Shown in pieces: positions 9,668 through 16,533 of a stretch of 64,000 nt of DNA (position 1 is its first letter; every line of letters starts with the position of its first letter). Source of the stretch: Flavobacterium hungaricum (GTDB taxonomy: Bacteria; Bacteroidota; Bacteroidia; Flavobacteriales; Flavobacteriaceae). The position numbers were made by a program, and so were the translations under genes. The stretch covers positions 434,001-498,000 of the forward strand of contig NZ_PRDM01000004.1 in NCBI RefSeq assembly GCF_015182285.1, written 5' to 3'. The notes under the pieces were generated by a model. That model searched no databases, was not told where the DNA came from, and saw only the letters and a program-made list of their open reading frames with translations.

Positions 9668-9714
9668 CGGAATTCTTCGGATTCCTTCAACTTCGTCGGA
9701 ATTCCCGGAATTCC
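9668..9714. repeat. Cassette 1 array of ~10-bp CGGAATTC repeats
   Basis: Five units start at 9668, 9678, 9688, 9697 and 9706 (spacing 10, 10, 9, 9). Most read CGGAATTC or CGGATTCC; the third is degenerate. The array lies immediately upstream of the minus-strand unknown gene and 22 bases before the conserved leader. Cassette 2 has the same arrangement at 21904-21960. Spacing near one helical turn suggests a protein-binding array, although the units are also self-complementary. Confidence 0.7.
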
Positions 9715-9727
9715 TTATGAGTACAGG

Positions 9728-9947
9728 CTCAAAAGCATCGTTACTTTGCCTCAACAAATTAGTTATCGCTTTGATCTGCAGGTCTAAGCAAAAGTACTAA
9801 ACTAGTTCAATTAAAAGTGCGGAAAACCGTAAAACGGAGTTTATTCCGGGAAGTATAAATGAAAATTTTACTGTTCTACGCACTTCACTTCCCACCAAAA
9901 ATGGCATTGCCCAAACATGATTCAGAATAGTTCTGAACAGGCACGCC
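9728..9947 (+). ncRNA. Cassette 1 conserved structured leader with predicted pseudoknot
   Basis: This noncoding stretch aligns with 21975-22193 and keeps the same pairings with different bases. Helix 1 is 9815-9821 with 9879-9885. Helix 2 is GTAAAA 9829-9834 with TTTTAC 9866-9871. The loop segment GGGAAGT 9848-9854 can pair with ACTTCCC 9887-9893 outside helix 1, making a pseudoknot. Helix 4 is 9903-9911 with 9940-9947, enclosing a TTCAGAA/TTCTGAA hairpin at 9921-9937. It ends 25 bases before the small lipoprotein start, so it is probably its 5' leader; an independent RNA or a DNA-level element is also possible. I do not recognise it as a known riboswitch. Confidence 0.7.
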
Positions 9948-9972
9948 TATAACCAATCTAAAAAATTTCAAA

Positions 9973-10152
9973 ATGAAAAAGATATTATTTTGGGGAGCTT
10001 GTACCCTATTGACAACTATGTTATTCTCTTGCAGCGCAGATGAAGACGATACTACAATAAAAAAAGAAGTTAAAAAAGAAGCCGCACGAACATATGCAGA
10101 CGGCCCTGGTGATTTACCAACAATACCGCCACCGCCACCAGAAGATGAATAA
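9973..10152 (+). CDS. Cassette 1 tiny lipoprotein with DGPGD and poly-Pro tail
   Basis: A 59-residue product. A lipoprotein signal ends in LFSCSADEDD, predicting lipidation at Cys20, followed by an acidic/basic stretch and the tail YADGPGDLPTIPPPPPEDE. The cassette 2 homologue at 22220-22417 keeps the signal, the charged middle, YADG-DGPGD and the Pro-rich acidic end. The mature peptide would be only ~40 residues. It lies between the structured leader and the TPR kinase gene, 50 bases before the kinase start, so it is probably cotranscribed. It may be a ligand, inhibitor or accessory of the kinase (inference). No family is recognised. Confidence 0.75.
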   Translation: MKKILFWGACTLLTTMLFSCSADEDDTTIKKEVKKEAARTYADGPGDLPTIPPPPPEDE

Positions 10153-10182
10153 TATTTTATTTTGTGAATAAATATTCACTAA

Positions 10183-10197
10183 TTTCGGGGAAAGTAA
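10183..10197 (+). promoter_or_regulatory. Conserved 15-base element before cassette 1 kinase
   Basis: TTTCGGGGAAAGTAA ends 5 bases before the kinase ATG. The identical 15-mer occurs 6 bases before the cassette 2 kinase ATG (22451-22465), in otherwise diverged sequence. Its position suggests a role in translation initiation. It also partly resembles the GGGAAGT pseudoknot strand of the upstream leader. Confidence 0.6.
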
Positions 10198-10202
10198 GTA
10201 TT

Positions 10203-11921
10203 ATGCTGCGTTCCTCGTTTTTTTATTTATTTATTTCATTACTACTTTTTTCATGCAAAGATGAAAAAGTCGTTTCTATAAAAAATCCAATTGCACAAAG
10301 AGAAGCGATCGCTGTAAGGAACAAAGCAATTGCAAAATATCAAGAGAAAAAATACAATAACGCTTTTTACTATTTTAATACTTCGAAATCCTTATTTGAA
10401 AAATTAAAAGACAGTGCCAACATTGTTTATGTACTTTCACAAATGGCCTATATTCAGCAAATAAACGGTGATTATTACGGAAGTAAAGAAACACTGACTG
10501 AAGCACTTCCTTTTATCACAAAAAAAGATGTTTATAGTGCCACAATAAATAGTCTTTTTGGAATTGCGGATAAAGAATTATCTAATTATGAGGATGCAAT
10601 TAATTATTATAAAGAATCAATAAAAGAGCACCCTGATTATTCAAACAAAGAACGTAATCTAAACAATATTGCTGTTGTATATATGTTGCAAAACAAATAT
10701 GATAAAGCAATAACCATTTTTGATTCTATTTTAAAAATAAAAACATCTGGTCCAAATTCTGAAAATAGTAAAGCACGAATTATGGATAATTTGGGTTATG
10801 CTTTGTATAAAAAAGGATTAAATGAAAAAGGGCTTTTGCTAATGCAAAAAAGCCTAGAACCAAGAAACGGAATTACTGAAGATTACGGAAGTATTGAAAG
10901 TAATCTGCATTTATCTGAATATTATGCTGCTCGTGAACCTCAAAAATCGAAAAAATACGCCTTAAATGCATACGAAACAGCAACAAAACTACGCAGTATA
11001 GATGAGCGCTTAGAAGCTTTATCTTTTTTAATGACAAATGAAAAGATCTCAAATAATACTCAATATGCTCAAAAATTTGCTTTTTTAAATGACAGCATAA
11101 TCAAGATTAGAAATAATTATAAAAACAAATTTGCCAAAATTAAATACGACTCTAAGAAGGAAAAAGATGAAAATGAAAAACTTCGTTTAGAAAGAGCTGA
11201 AAATTTGGTCGCTCTTAAAGAAGCTGAAAAAGACAAAGTCATTTTGTTTGCCACTATCATTGTAACATTAATTTCTCTTGTAACTTTGGGCATTTATTTA
11301 AGAAAACGCTATAAACACAAAACGCGTCTTGTAGAAATAAAAACAGCATACGACACAGAAACCCGCATTGCAAAAGATATTCATGATGGGCTAGCCAATG
11401 ATGTTTTTCATGCAATTACCTATACTCAAACCCAGCCTTTAACCAATGAAAGCAGCAAAGAAAACCTGCTGCAAAAATTGGACGACATTTATTCTCGTGT
11501 TCGCGACATTTCTCGAGAAAATAATGACATCAACACTGGCCCCAATTATCAGAATAATTTAAAAGAAATGCTTTCTACTTACAACAACAGCCAAACCAAT
11601 GTTATTATTAATGGTATCGAAAAAGTAAATTGGGAAGCTGTGGAAGATCTAAAAAAGATTGCCATTCAGCGTGTACTGCACGAATTAATGGTCAACATGA
11701 AAAAACACAGTGAAGCTTCTCTTGCAGCATTAAAGTTCGAAAGCCTGGCCAATATCATATCTATAAACTATACAGATAACGGAAAAGGCTGCGAAGAATC
11801 AAAAATTACAAAAAATGGTTTGCAAAATATGGAAAACCGTATTTCGGCTGTAAAAGGAACTATTACTTTTGACACTGAACCTAACAAAGGTTTTAAAGTA
11901 AAAATAACAATGCCTAAATAA
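10203..11921 (+). CDS. Cassette 1 TPR sensor histidine kinase (lipoprotein signal, NarX/HisKA_3-like)
   Basis: The ATG at 10203 is preferred to the GTG at 10164, because it begins a lipoprotein signal (MLRSSFFYLF, ending in FSCKD) and matches the cassette 2 start. The 572-residue protein has TPR repeats over about residues 25-290, a coiled-coil, one membrane helix (about residues 350-370, ILFATIIVTLISLV) and a cytosolic kinase. The phosphorylatable His is in RIAKDIHDGLAND. The HATPase has LHELMVNMKKHS (N box) and YTDNGKGC (G1). The TPR part would face the periplasm. The regulator gene starts 6 bases downstream. Kinases of this type are common in Flavobacteriia, but the ligand is unknown. Confidence 0.9.
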   Translation: MLRSSFFYLFISLLLFSCKDEKVVSIKNPIAQREAIAVRNKAIAKYQEKKYNNAFYYFNTSKSLFEKLKDSANIVYVLSQMAYIQQINGDYYGSKETLTEALPFITKKDVYSATINSLFGIADKELSNYEDAINYYKESIKEHPDYSNKERNLNNIAVVYMLQNKYDKAITIFDSILKIKTSGPNSENSKARIMDNLGYALYKKGLNEKGLLLMQKSLEPRNGITEDYGSIESNLHLSEYYAAREPQKSKKYALNAYETATKLRSIDERLEALSFLMTNEKISNNTQYAQKFAFLNDSIIKIRNNYKNKFAKIKYDSKKEKDENEKLRLERAENLVALKEAEKDKVILFATIIVTLISLVTLGIYLRKRYKHKTRLVEIKTAYDTETRIAKDIHDGLANDVFHAITYTQTQPLTNESSKENLLQKLDDIYSRVRDISRENNDINTGPNYQNNLKEMLSTYNNSQTNVIINGIEKVNWEAVEDLKKIAIQRVLHELMVNMKKHSEASLAALKFESLANIISINYTDNGKGCEESKITKNGLQNMENRISAVKGTITFDTEPNKGFKVKITMPK

Positions 11922-11927
11922 AAGCCT

Positions 11928-12596
11928 ATGTTTAAAAAAGTAATTTTAGCAGAAGATTTTGAAGAATTCAATTTAGCAGTCAAGCAAACTTTAAATGATT
12001 TGAATATTGTTGATTTTCAACATGCGAAATATTGTGATGATGCCTTAACAAAAATAAAAAGAGCTCTTCAAGATAATCAACCCTATGATTTATTAATTAG
12101 TGATTTATCTTTTAAAAAAGATCATCGAGAGGTAAAAATTGGCAGCGGCGACGAACTAATTCAAAAAGTTCGTGAGATACAGCCCAATCTAAAAATCATT
12201 GCTTATTCTATCGAAGATAAAAATCCCCGCATTAAATCCCTTTTTGAAAATTCCGAAATTGATGCTTTTGTATTAAAAGGCAGAAACAGTATTGTTGACT
12301 TGAAAAAAGCCATTCAGGTACTTTCTACCTCAAACGAGAAATTTATTTCTCCCGAAATCGCTTCAGCTTTACACGAAAAAAACAATTACGAAATTGATGA
12401 TGTTGATATTAAAATCCTAAAATATTTGTCTGACGGAACTTCGCAGGATGAAATTATCGAAATATTCAAAAGTTCAGATGTAAAACCTAATAGTAAAAGT
12501 GCTGTAGAAAAAAGATTGTCTAAACTCAAAGACTTTTTTAAAGCCAATAACACCGTTCATCTGGTTTCAATTACAAAAGATATGGGGATTATTTAA
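11928..12596 (+). CDS. Response regulator, receiver plus LuxR-like helix-turn-helix
   Basis: The 222-residue protein has a receiver domain with acidic ILAEDFEE, a predicted phosphoacceptor Asp in LLISDLSF and the conserved Lys in FVLKGR. A C-terminal DNA-binding region (~residues 155-222) is a divergent LuxR/NarL type, ending in AVEKRLSKLKDFF and HLVSITKDMGII. It directly follows the TPR kinase and is its expected partner. Cassette 2 has no regulator, so this one may serve both kinases. The first copy of a 52-bp shared promoter element lies 66 bases downstream, making that element a natural candidate target (inference). A terminator follows at 12617. Confidence 0.88.
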   Translation: MFKKVILAEDFEEFNLAVKQTLNDLNIVDFQHAKYCDDALTKIKRALQDNQPYDLLISDLSFKKDHREVKIGSGDELIQKVREIQPNLKIIAYSIEDKNPRIKSLFENSEIDAFVLKGRNSIVDLKKAIQVLSTSNEKFISPEIASALHEKNNYEIDDVDIKILKYLSDGTSQDEIIEIFKSSDVKPNSKSAVEKRLSKLKDFFKANNTVHLVSITKDMGII

Positions 12597-12616
12597 TCCA
12601 TTCAAAATCTATTACT

Positions 12617-12642
12617 TAAAGCTCCTTCGGGGGCTTTTTTTA
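12617..12642 (+). terminator. Rho-independent terminator after response regulator
   Basis: AAAGCTCC-TTCG-GGGGCTTT stem-loop followed by a run of T. The UUCG tetraloop makes it a stable hairpin. Confidence 0.9.
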
Positions 12643-12662
12643 TTTCTTGTTTTAAGCTGCAA

Positions 12663-12714
12663 ATTATGGTTTTCCGTAATATACTGGTTTTGATTGGTTC
12701 TACTTTTGGATTAT
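12663..12714 (+). promoter_or_regulatory. Shared promoter/operator element, copy 1
   Basis: This 52-bp element is identical at 45 of 52 positions to 16215-16266. It begins with an imperfect palindrome, ATTATGG-TTTT-CCGTAAT, followed by ATACTGGTTTTGAT and the flavobacterial -7 box TACTTTTG at 12701. No good -33 TTTG is present at normal spacing, as expected for an activator-dependent promoter. It ends 36 bases before the ATG of the Cys-rich protein; copy 2 ends 33 bases before its gene. Confidence 0.8.
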
Positions 12715-12750
12715 TAAAAACAAAAATCTAATTAAAAAAACCTTAAAATC

Positions 12751-12957
12751 ATGAAACATTATTATGTCAACAACACCGCTCAGTCAAACAGCGATCATGA
12801 AGTTCATACTGATGATTGCCGCTATTTTGACAGTATCGTAAGTAAAAAATATCTTGGTCTTTATTCTAACTGTAAATCTGCAGTAGATCAAGCAAAAAAA
12901 ACTTACTCCAAATCAAATGGATGTAAAACTTGTTGTAACGATTGTCATACAACTTAG
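12751..12957 (+). CDS. Small Cys-rich protein, conserved unknown
   Basis: A 68-residue protein beginning MKHYYVNNTAQSNSDHEVH. It contains six Cys and several His: one in DDCRYF, one in SNCKSA and four in a C-terminal cluster GCKTCCNDCHT. Similar small proteins occur sporadically in many bacteria as solitary genes or near restriction and stress genes (from memory). The spacing of Cys/His suggests a zinc- or other metal-binding fold, but this is not proven. It has no signal peptide. It is the first gene after shared promoter element 1 and heads a probable six-gene operon reaching to 16109. Confidence 0.75.
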   Translation: MKHYYVNNTAQSNSDHEVHTDDCRYFDSIVSKKYLGLYSNCKSAVDQAKKTYSKSNGCKTCCNDCHTT

Positions 12958-12959
12958 TT

Positions 12960-13187
12960 ATGGGCTTTCGATTTCAAAAAAGAGTCAAACTTGGAGGCGG
13001 ACTCGGATTAAACATCAGCAAATCTGGTATCTCTCCAAGTTTTAGGACAAAGATAGGCACCTTTAGTAAAAACGGCTATTCTACCAGAACAGGTATTCCA
13101 GGAGTTCGATACCAAAACAGCGGTTGTCTTGTTCTAATTGTATTTACAGGATTTCTAACATTTTTAATTTATACACTTAAACTTTAA
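12960..13187 (+). CDS. DUF4236-type small membrane protein
   Basis: The ATG at 12960, two bases after the previous stop, gives a 75-residue product. The N-terminal MGFRFQKRVKLGGGLGLNISKSG, then TRTGIPGVRY, match the DUF4236 pattern (short, Gly/Lys-rich, beta-strand repeats). A membrane helix occupies about residues 52-70. DUF4236 proteins are often found in accessory regions next to stress or defence genes; no activity is known. An upstream in-frame start at 12942 would overlap the preceding gene and is less likely. Part of the 12751-16109 operon. Confidence 0.8.
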   Translation: MGFRFQKRVKLGGGLGLNISKSGISPSFRTKIGTFSKNGYSTRTGIPGVRYQNSGCLVLIVFTGFLTFLIYTLKL

Positions 13188-13192
13188 TAATT

Positions 13193-13525
13193 ATGGGATA
13201 TCGAAAAGGATATTACAGAAAAGACGGAACCTACGTTCAAGGTCATTATGCCAACAACAGATCTAGATCTTTTTCAAAGAAAAACAGCGGATGCATGCTT
13301 TTAATTTTGGCTTTTATGACATTCATCTCAACAATTTCATGCTCAGAATCTGGAGGTTCAGAAGAAATTACTTCAGGATCAAATTCAGGATCAAACTGCC
13401 CTACTAAAACTTGTGGCGATTTTGCAACAAGAGCACAGGCACAAGCCGCATACAACAGTAATAAAAGCTGCTATAAAAATCTGGATGCAGATGGAGACGG
13501 AATTGTATGCGAAAGTTTAAAATAA
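13193..13525 (+). CDS. Membrane-anchored Excalibur-domain protein
   Basis: A 110-residue protein with a basic, Tyr/Gly-rich N-terminus (MGYRKGYYRKDGTYVQGHY), a membrane helix at about residues 36-50, a Ser/Gly linker and a C-terminal Excalibur domain. The domain shows CGDFATRAQAQAAY and the calcium-binding-type loop DADGDGIVCE with paired Cys. Excalibur domains are extracellular and often accompany nucleases or cell-surface proteins. Here it sits between DUF4236 and TerB-like genes, 5 bases after the former. Exact role unknown. Confidence 0.82.
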   Translation: MGYRKGYYRKDGTYVQGHYANNRSRSFSKKNSGCMLLILAFMTFISTISCSESGGSEEITSGSNSGSNCPTKTCGDFATRAQAQAAYNSNKSCYKNLDADGDGIVCESLK

Positions 13526-13537
13526 CACCCCAAAACT

Positions 13538-13933
13538 ATGATAACATTAGAACTTAAAAGCCATTTCTTACGATTATATCAAATGGCCTTATCAGACGAT
13601 CACTTTGATGTATTAGAATTACAGATGCTGTATCATTTTGCAGACGAGAGAGGAATTCCAAAAGAGGAACTTGATAAACTTTTCTCAAATCCTGTAAACA
13701 CAGAATTCATAGTTCCAGAAGCTTTGAATACAAAAATTGAATACTTATACGATCTTACCAGAATTATTTGGGCTGACGGAAAAGTTACTGATGACGAGCT
13801 TAATATGCTTAGAAAATATTGTCGAAAATTCGATTTTATGGAAGAAAACATCAATGATTTGTCTGATTATCTTATAGATTGTGTGCAGCAAAACATTGGG
13901 AAAGAAGAAATTATTAGTCAACTAAACGCATAA
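13538..13933 (+). CDS. TerB-like acidic helical protein
   Basis: The 131-residue, acidic, all-helical protein has the TerB/DUF533-like pattern of two similar halves. Each has acidic turns, seen in MALSDDHFDVLELQML and IIWADGKVTDDELNML, which in TerB-like proteins bind metal. TerB-domain proteins are linked to tellurite and phage-stress complexes together with membrane and VWA partners. Here the next two genes encode exactly a coiled-coil membrane protein and a VWA-like lipoprotein. Only 3 bases separate it from the membrane-protein gene, so they are cotranscribed. Assignment to TerB rests on pattern, not on a search. Confidence 0.65.
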   Translation: MITLELKSHFLRLYQMALSDDHFDVLELQMLYHFADERGIPKEELDKLFSNPVNTEFIVPEALNTKIEYLYDLTRIIWADGKVTDDELNMLRKYCRKFDFMEENINDLSDYLIDCVQQNIGKEEIISQLNA

Positions 13934-13936
13934 ACT

Positions 13937-15205
13937 ATGAAAACACTTTCACAATTATTCAGTCTAAAAAAGGCTGATGATTCTTCTATTAGAGTTATAG
14001 AAGACAATGAAGAAGACAGAGAACAAATTAGGATTACTTATTATCAAAGCGGTTTTGCCGCATCTGTCAAAGCGACCGGAAAACCAATTGTTTTAAAAGC
14101 GTGCCTGCAAAATTTATATATGAGTTTTGAAGACCAGTGCCGAAAACAAAAAATGGAACAAGATAAACTGAAACAACCTTATCGCGAAGAACAGGAAAAA
14201 AACAGAACTGAACTTAAAAAATCTGAAGCAGCGATTGGTATTTACGAGAAAAAAGAACAGGATATTGATGATAATATCGGTCAAATTAAAAACGAAATCA
14301 TCGAAGTAAAACGCAATCCTGACAAATACGGAATTGAAGAAGGAAAAGGTCTTAAGGCGCAATTTTACATTGGTTTAATTCTATTACTTCCTATTACCCT
14401 TTATGTTTTAGTTTTTTACATTTCTGCCTCTTACTCTGCTTTTTTCAAAGAATTTTCAAATGACAGTTTAACCGCAGCCATTTTTGATGCCGATGCTTTT
14501 ACCAATGCTTTTAAAGCCAGCTGGCTCGAAGGTGTTTTGGTCGTCACAATTCCGTTTGTTTTTATGGGATTAGGCTATGTAATTCATATGGTGCAAAAAG
14601 GAAAAGGAATTAAAAATATTTTCAGTCTTATCGCGCTTTTTGCCATTACCTTTTTATTCGATTCTCTTTTGGCTTATATTATTGAGAAAAAAATATATGA
14701 ATTTAACAAAACAACCGATTCTTTACCGTACAATTTAAACATCGCTCTGGGGGAACCTGAATTCTGGATGATCATTTTTGCTGGTTTTGTAGTCTACATA
14801 ATCTGGGGCCTTGTATTTGATTTTGTAATGAAAGAATTCGAAAACATTGATAAAATAAGAGCTTTTATTAGAGGTAAAAAAGAAAACATACTTAACCTTG
14901 AAAAACTTAAAACAGAATATGCCAATAAAATAAATACTTTTAAAGAACAGATTGTCACTATAAATGGCAAAATATCTGAACTACAATTAAAAATAGATGG
15001 TTTTGTTTTTCCTGTAAAAGAATATCTGCATTATCATCATCAATACAAAGAAGGATGGTTTCAGGCGATTAATACAGAAATTGCTTTACCACATAAAGAG
15101 AAAGTGGAACTATTGGAAAGCTGCGAAAATTTATCCGAAGAACATCTTGGAAGACTGAATTTGGTGGATCCCGATTTTCAACATTTAGTATATTTTAAAA
15201 ACTAA
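13937..15205 (+). CDS. Polytopic membrane protein with flanking coiled coils
   Basis: A 422-residue protein. Residues ~60-130 are a highly charged coiled coil, then four membrane helices at about 142-165, 188-212, 222-243 and 278-300, then a second coiled coil (~305-360) and a soluble C-terminus. I do not recognise a named family. It lies 3 bases after the TerB-like gene and 4 bases before the VWA-like lipoprotein gene. This tight packing suggests a complex spanning the inner membrane, with both coiled coils in the cytosol where the TerB-like protein would be (inference). Confidence 0.75.
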   Translation: MKTLSQLFSLKKADDSSIRVIEDNEEDREQIRITYYQSGFAASVKATGKPIVLKACLQNLYMSFEDQCRKQKMEQDKLKQPYREEQEKNRTELKKSEAAIGIYEKKEQDIDDNIGQIKNEIIEVKRNPDKYGIEEGKGLKAQFYIGLILLLPITLYVLVFYISASYSAFFKEFSNDSLTAAIFDADAFTNAFKASWLEGVLVVTIPFVFMGLGYVIHMVQKGKGIKNIFSLIALFAITFLFDSLLAYIIEKKIYEFNKTTDSLPYNLNIALGEPEFWMIIFAGFVVYIIWGLVFDFVMKEFENIDKIRAFIRGKKENILNLEKLKTEYANKINTFKEQIVTINGKISELQLKIDGFVFPVKEYLHYHHQYKEGWFQAINTEIALPHKEKVELLESCENLSEEHLGRLNLVDPDFQHLVYFKN

Positions 15206-15209
15206 TGCT

Positions 15210-16109
15210 ATGAAAAAAAATATACTAAGAATCACAATGCCTTTATTATTGATTTTATTTTTTTCGTGTAAGGAAGAATCAAAAAATGAAGAAAAAGAAA
15301 CTGCCGTTAAAAGTTCTGTTTCCGAAAACTATAATATCAGCATTCTAATTGATTTATCGGATCGAATAAGTCTCAAAAAAAATCCAAACCCAACTATGGA
15401 AATTTATCAAAGGGATTTAGGATATATAAAATCGGTTTCTGAAGCTTTTACCCAGCACTTAAAATCGAAAAGAATGAGACAGATCGACGACAAAATGCAA
15501 TTATTCTTTAATCCTGAACCTGAAAATGCTGCAATCAATTCAATTTCAAAACAATTGCGAATTACAGTTGATAAAAATAATGCTTCAAAAGAATTATTAA
15601 ATTCTATAAATGAGACCTATTCTTCAAAAACCGCATCTATTTATGAATCTGCAATTAAAGATGATAAATATATCGGTTCTGATATATGGAACTTTTTCGA
15701 CAATAAGGTAAAAGATCAATGTATTGAAAAAGGTTTTAGAAATGTCCTGATTATTTTGACTGACGGTTATATGTTTTATGACGGAACACAAATCAAAGAA
15801 GGAAATTTATCCACTTATTTAACACCTCCCTTAATCAAACAAAATGGCTTAAATACCAATGATTGGGAGAAAAAATTTGATTCAGGAAATTTTGGTTTCA
15901 TTAAAATCGACGCTGACTTATCAAATCTTGAGGTTTTAGTTTTAGGAATAAATCCTAACAAAAATAATCCGTTTGAAGAAAAGGTAATTAAAGCATATTG
16001 GAATAAATGGCTCTCTGAAATGAGAATAAAACATTTCGAAATTAAAAATGCCGACCTGCCGTCAAACATGGATAAAATCATCAAAGATTTTATTTTACAA
16101 AAAGATTAA
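15210..16109 (+). CDS. VWA-like lipoprotein
   Basis: The 299-residue protein begins with a lipoprotein signal (LLLILFFSCKEE). The mature part resembles a von Willebrand A fold: a first strand ending in a MIDAS-like ILIDLSDRIS, helices, and a later hydrophobic strand NVLIILTDGYM with the Asp-Gly typical of VWA domains. Several MIDAS residues cannot be confirmed by eye. It would act in the periplasm or at the outer membrane, binding a partner through metal. It closes the six-gene operon; an A run and a hairpin terminator follow. Confidence 0.72.
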   Translation: MKKNILRITMPLLLILFFSCKEESKNEEKETAVKSSVSENYNISILIDLSDRISLKKNPNPTMEIYQRDLGYIKSVSEAFTQHLKSKRMRQIDDKMQLFFNPEPENAAINSISKQLRITVDKNNASKELLNSINETYSSKTASIYESAIKDDKYIGSDIWNFFDNKVKDQCIEKGFRNVLIILTDGYMFYDGTQIKEGNLSTYLTPPLIKQNGLNTNDWEKKFDSGNFGFIKIDADLSNLEVLVLGINPNKNNPFEEKVIKAYWNKWLSEMRIKHFEIKNADLPSNMDKIIKDFILQKD

Positions 16110-16138
16110 AAAAAAAAAAAAGCAAAATCTACTTGTTT

Positions 16139-16166
16139 AAAGAGGAACTTCATTGTCCTCTTTTTT
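16139..16166 (+). terminator. Rho-independent terminator after VWA-like operon
   Basis: AAAGAGGA and TCCTCTTT arms around a short loop, followed by TTTT, about 30 bases downstream of the VWA-like stop codon. Confidence 0.8.
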
Positions 16167-16214
16167 CTGTTTAAACCCGCCTCAGAAAAACTTCTTTTAA
16201 AAATATTGCAACCT

Positions 16215-16266
16215 ATTACGGATTTCCATAAAATACTGGTTTTGATAGGTTTTACTTTTGGGTTAT
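16215..16266 (+). promoter_or_regulatory. Shared promoter/operator element, copy 2
   Basis: Aligns without gaps to 12663-12714 with 7 differences. The palindrome reads ATTACGG-ATTT-CCATAAA, so two of the differences fall in opposite arms. ATACTGGTTTTGAT and the -7 box TACTTTTG are unchanged. It ends 33 bases before the DUF4177 start codon. The operons at 12751 and 16300 are therefore probably controlled together. Confidence 0.8.
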
Positions 16267-16299
16267 AATTAATTCAAATGCTAAGTAAAACTAAAAAAT

Positions 16300-16533
16300 A
16301 TGGAATATAAAGTAGTCCCATTCGTAGCTTCAATCGATCCTAAAAAAGGAACTTCAAATCATGTTGCTGAACAACTTGAAAGTTTAATAAAAACTTACAC
16401 CAATATAGGCTGGGAATATGTGAGTTTAGAGAGCGTATCAACATTTGTTCATGCTGATAACGGATGTTTTGGATTTGGAGCCAAACCAGGTTACACAACA
16501 AATAATCAAATGGTTGTTTTTCAAAAAAAATGA
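16300..16533 (+). CDS. DUF4177-like small protein
   Basis: A 77-residue protein starting MEYKVVPF with a GWEYVSLESV core and a C-terminal MVVFQKK strand, the pattern of DUF4177 (a short beta-alpha-beta domain). The middle carries a Gly-rich insertion, GCFGFGAKPGY. No signal peptide is visible. Its stop codon overlaps the start of the YidD-like gene (ATGA), so translation is probably coupled. It is the first gene after shared promoter element 2. Function unknown in the whole family. Confidence 0.75.
   Translation: MEYKVVPFVASIDPKKGTSNHVAEQLESLIKTYTNIGWEYVSLESVSTFVHADNGCFGFGAKPGYTTNNQMVVFQKK

Noticed and set aside
9728..9947. Assignment of the leader to a named riboswitch class
   Set aside because: The fold resembles no class I can recognise with confidence; a covariance search is needed before naming it.
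10164..10202. GTG start giving the cassette 1 kinase 13 extra residues
   Set aside because: The ATG at 10203 begins a lipoprotein signal, matches the cassette 2 start and has the same conserved 15-mer just upstream.
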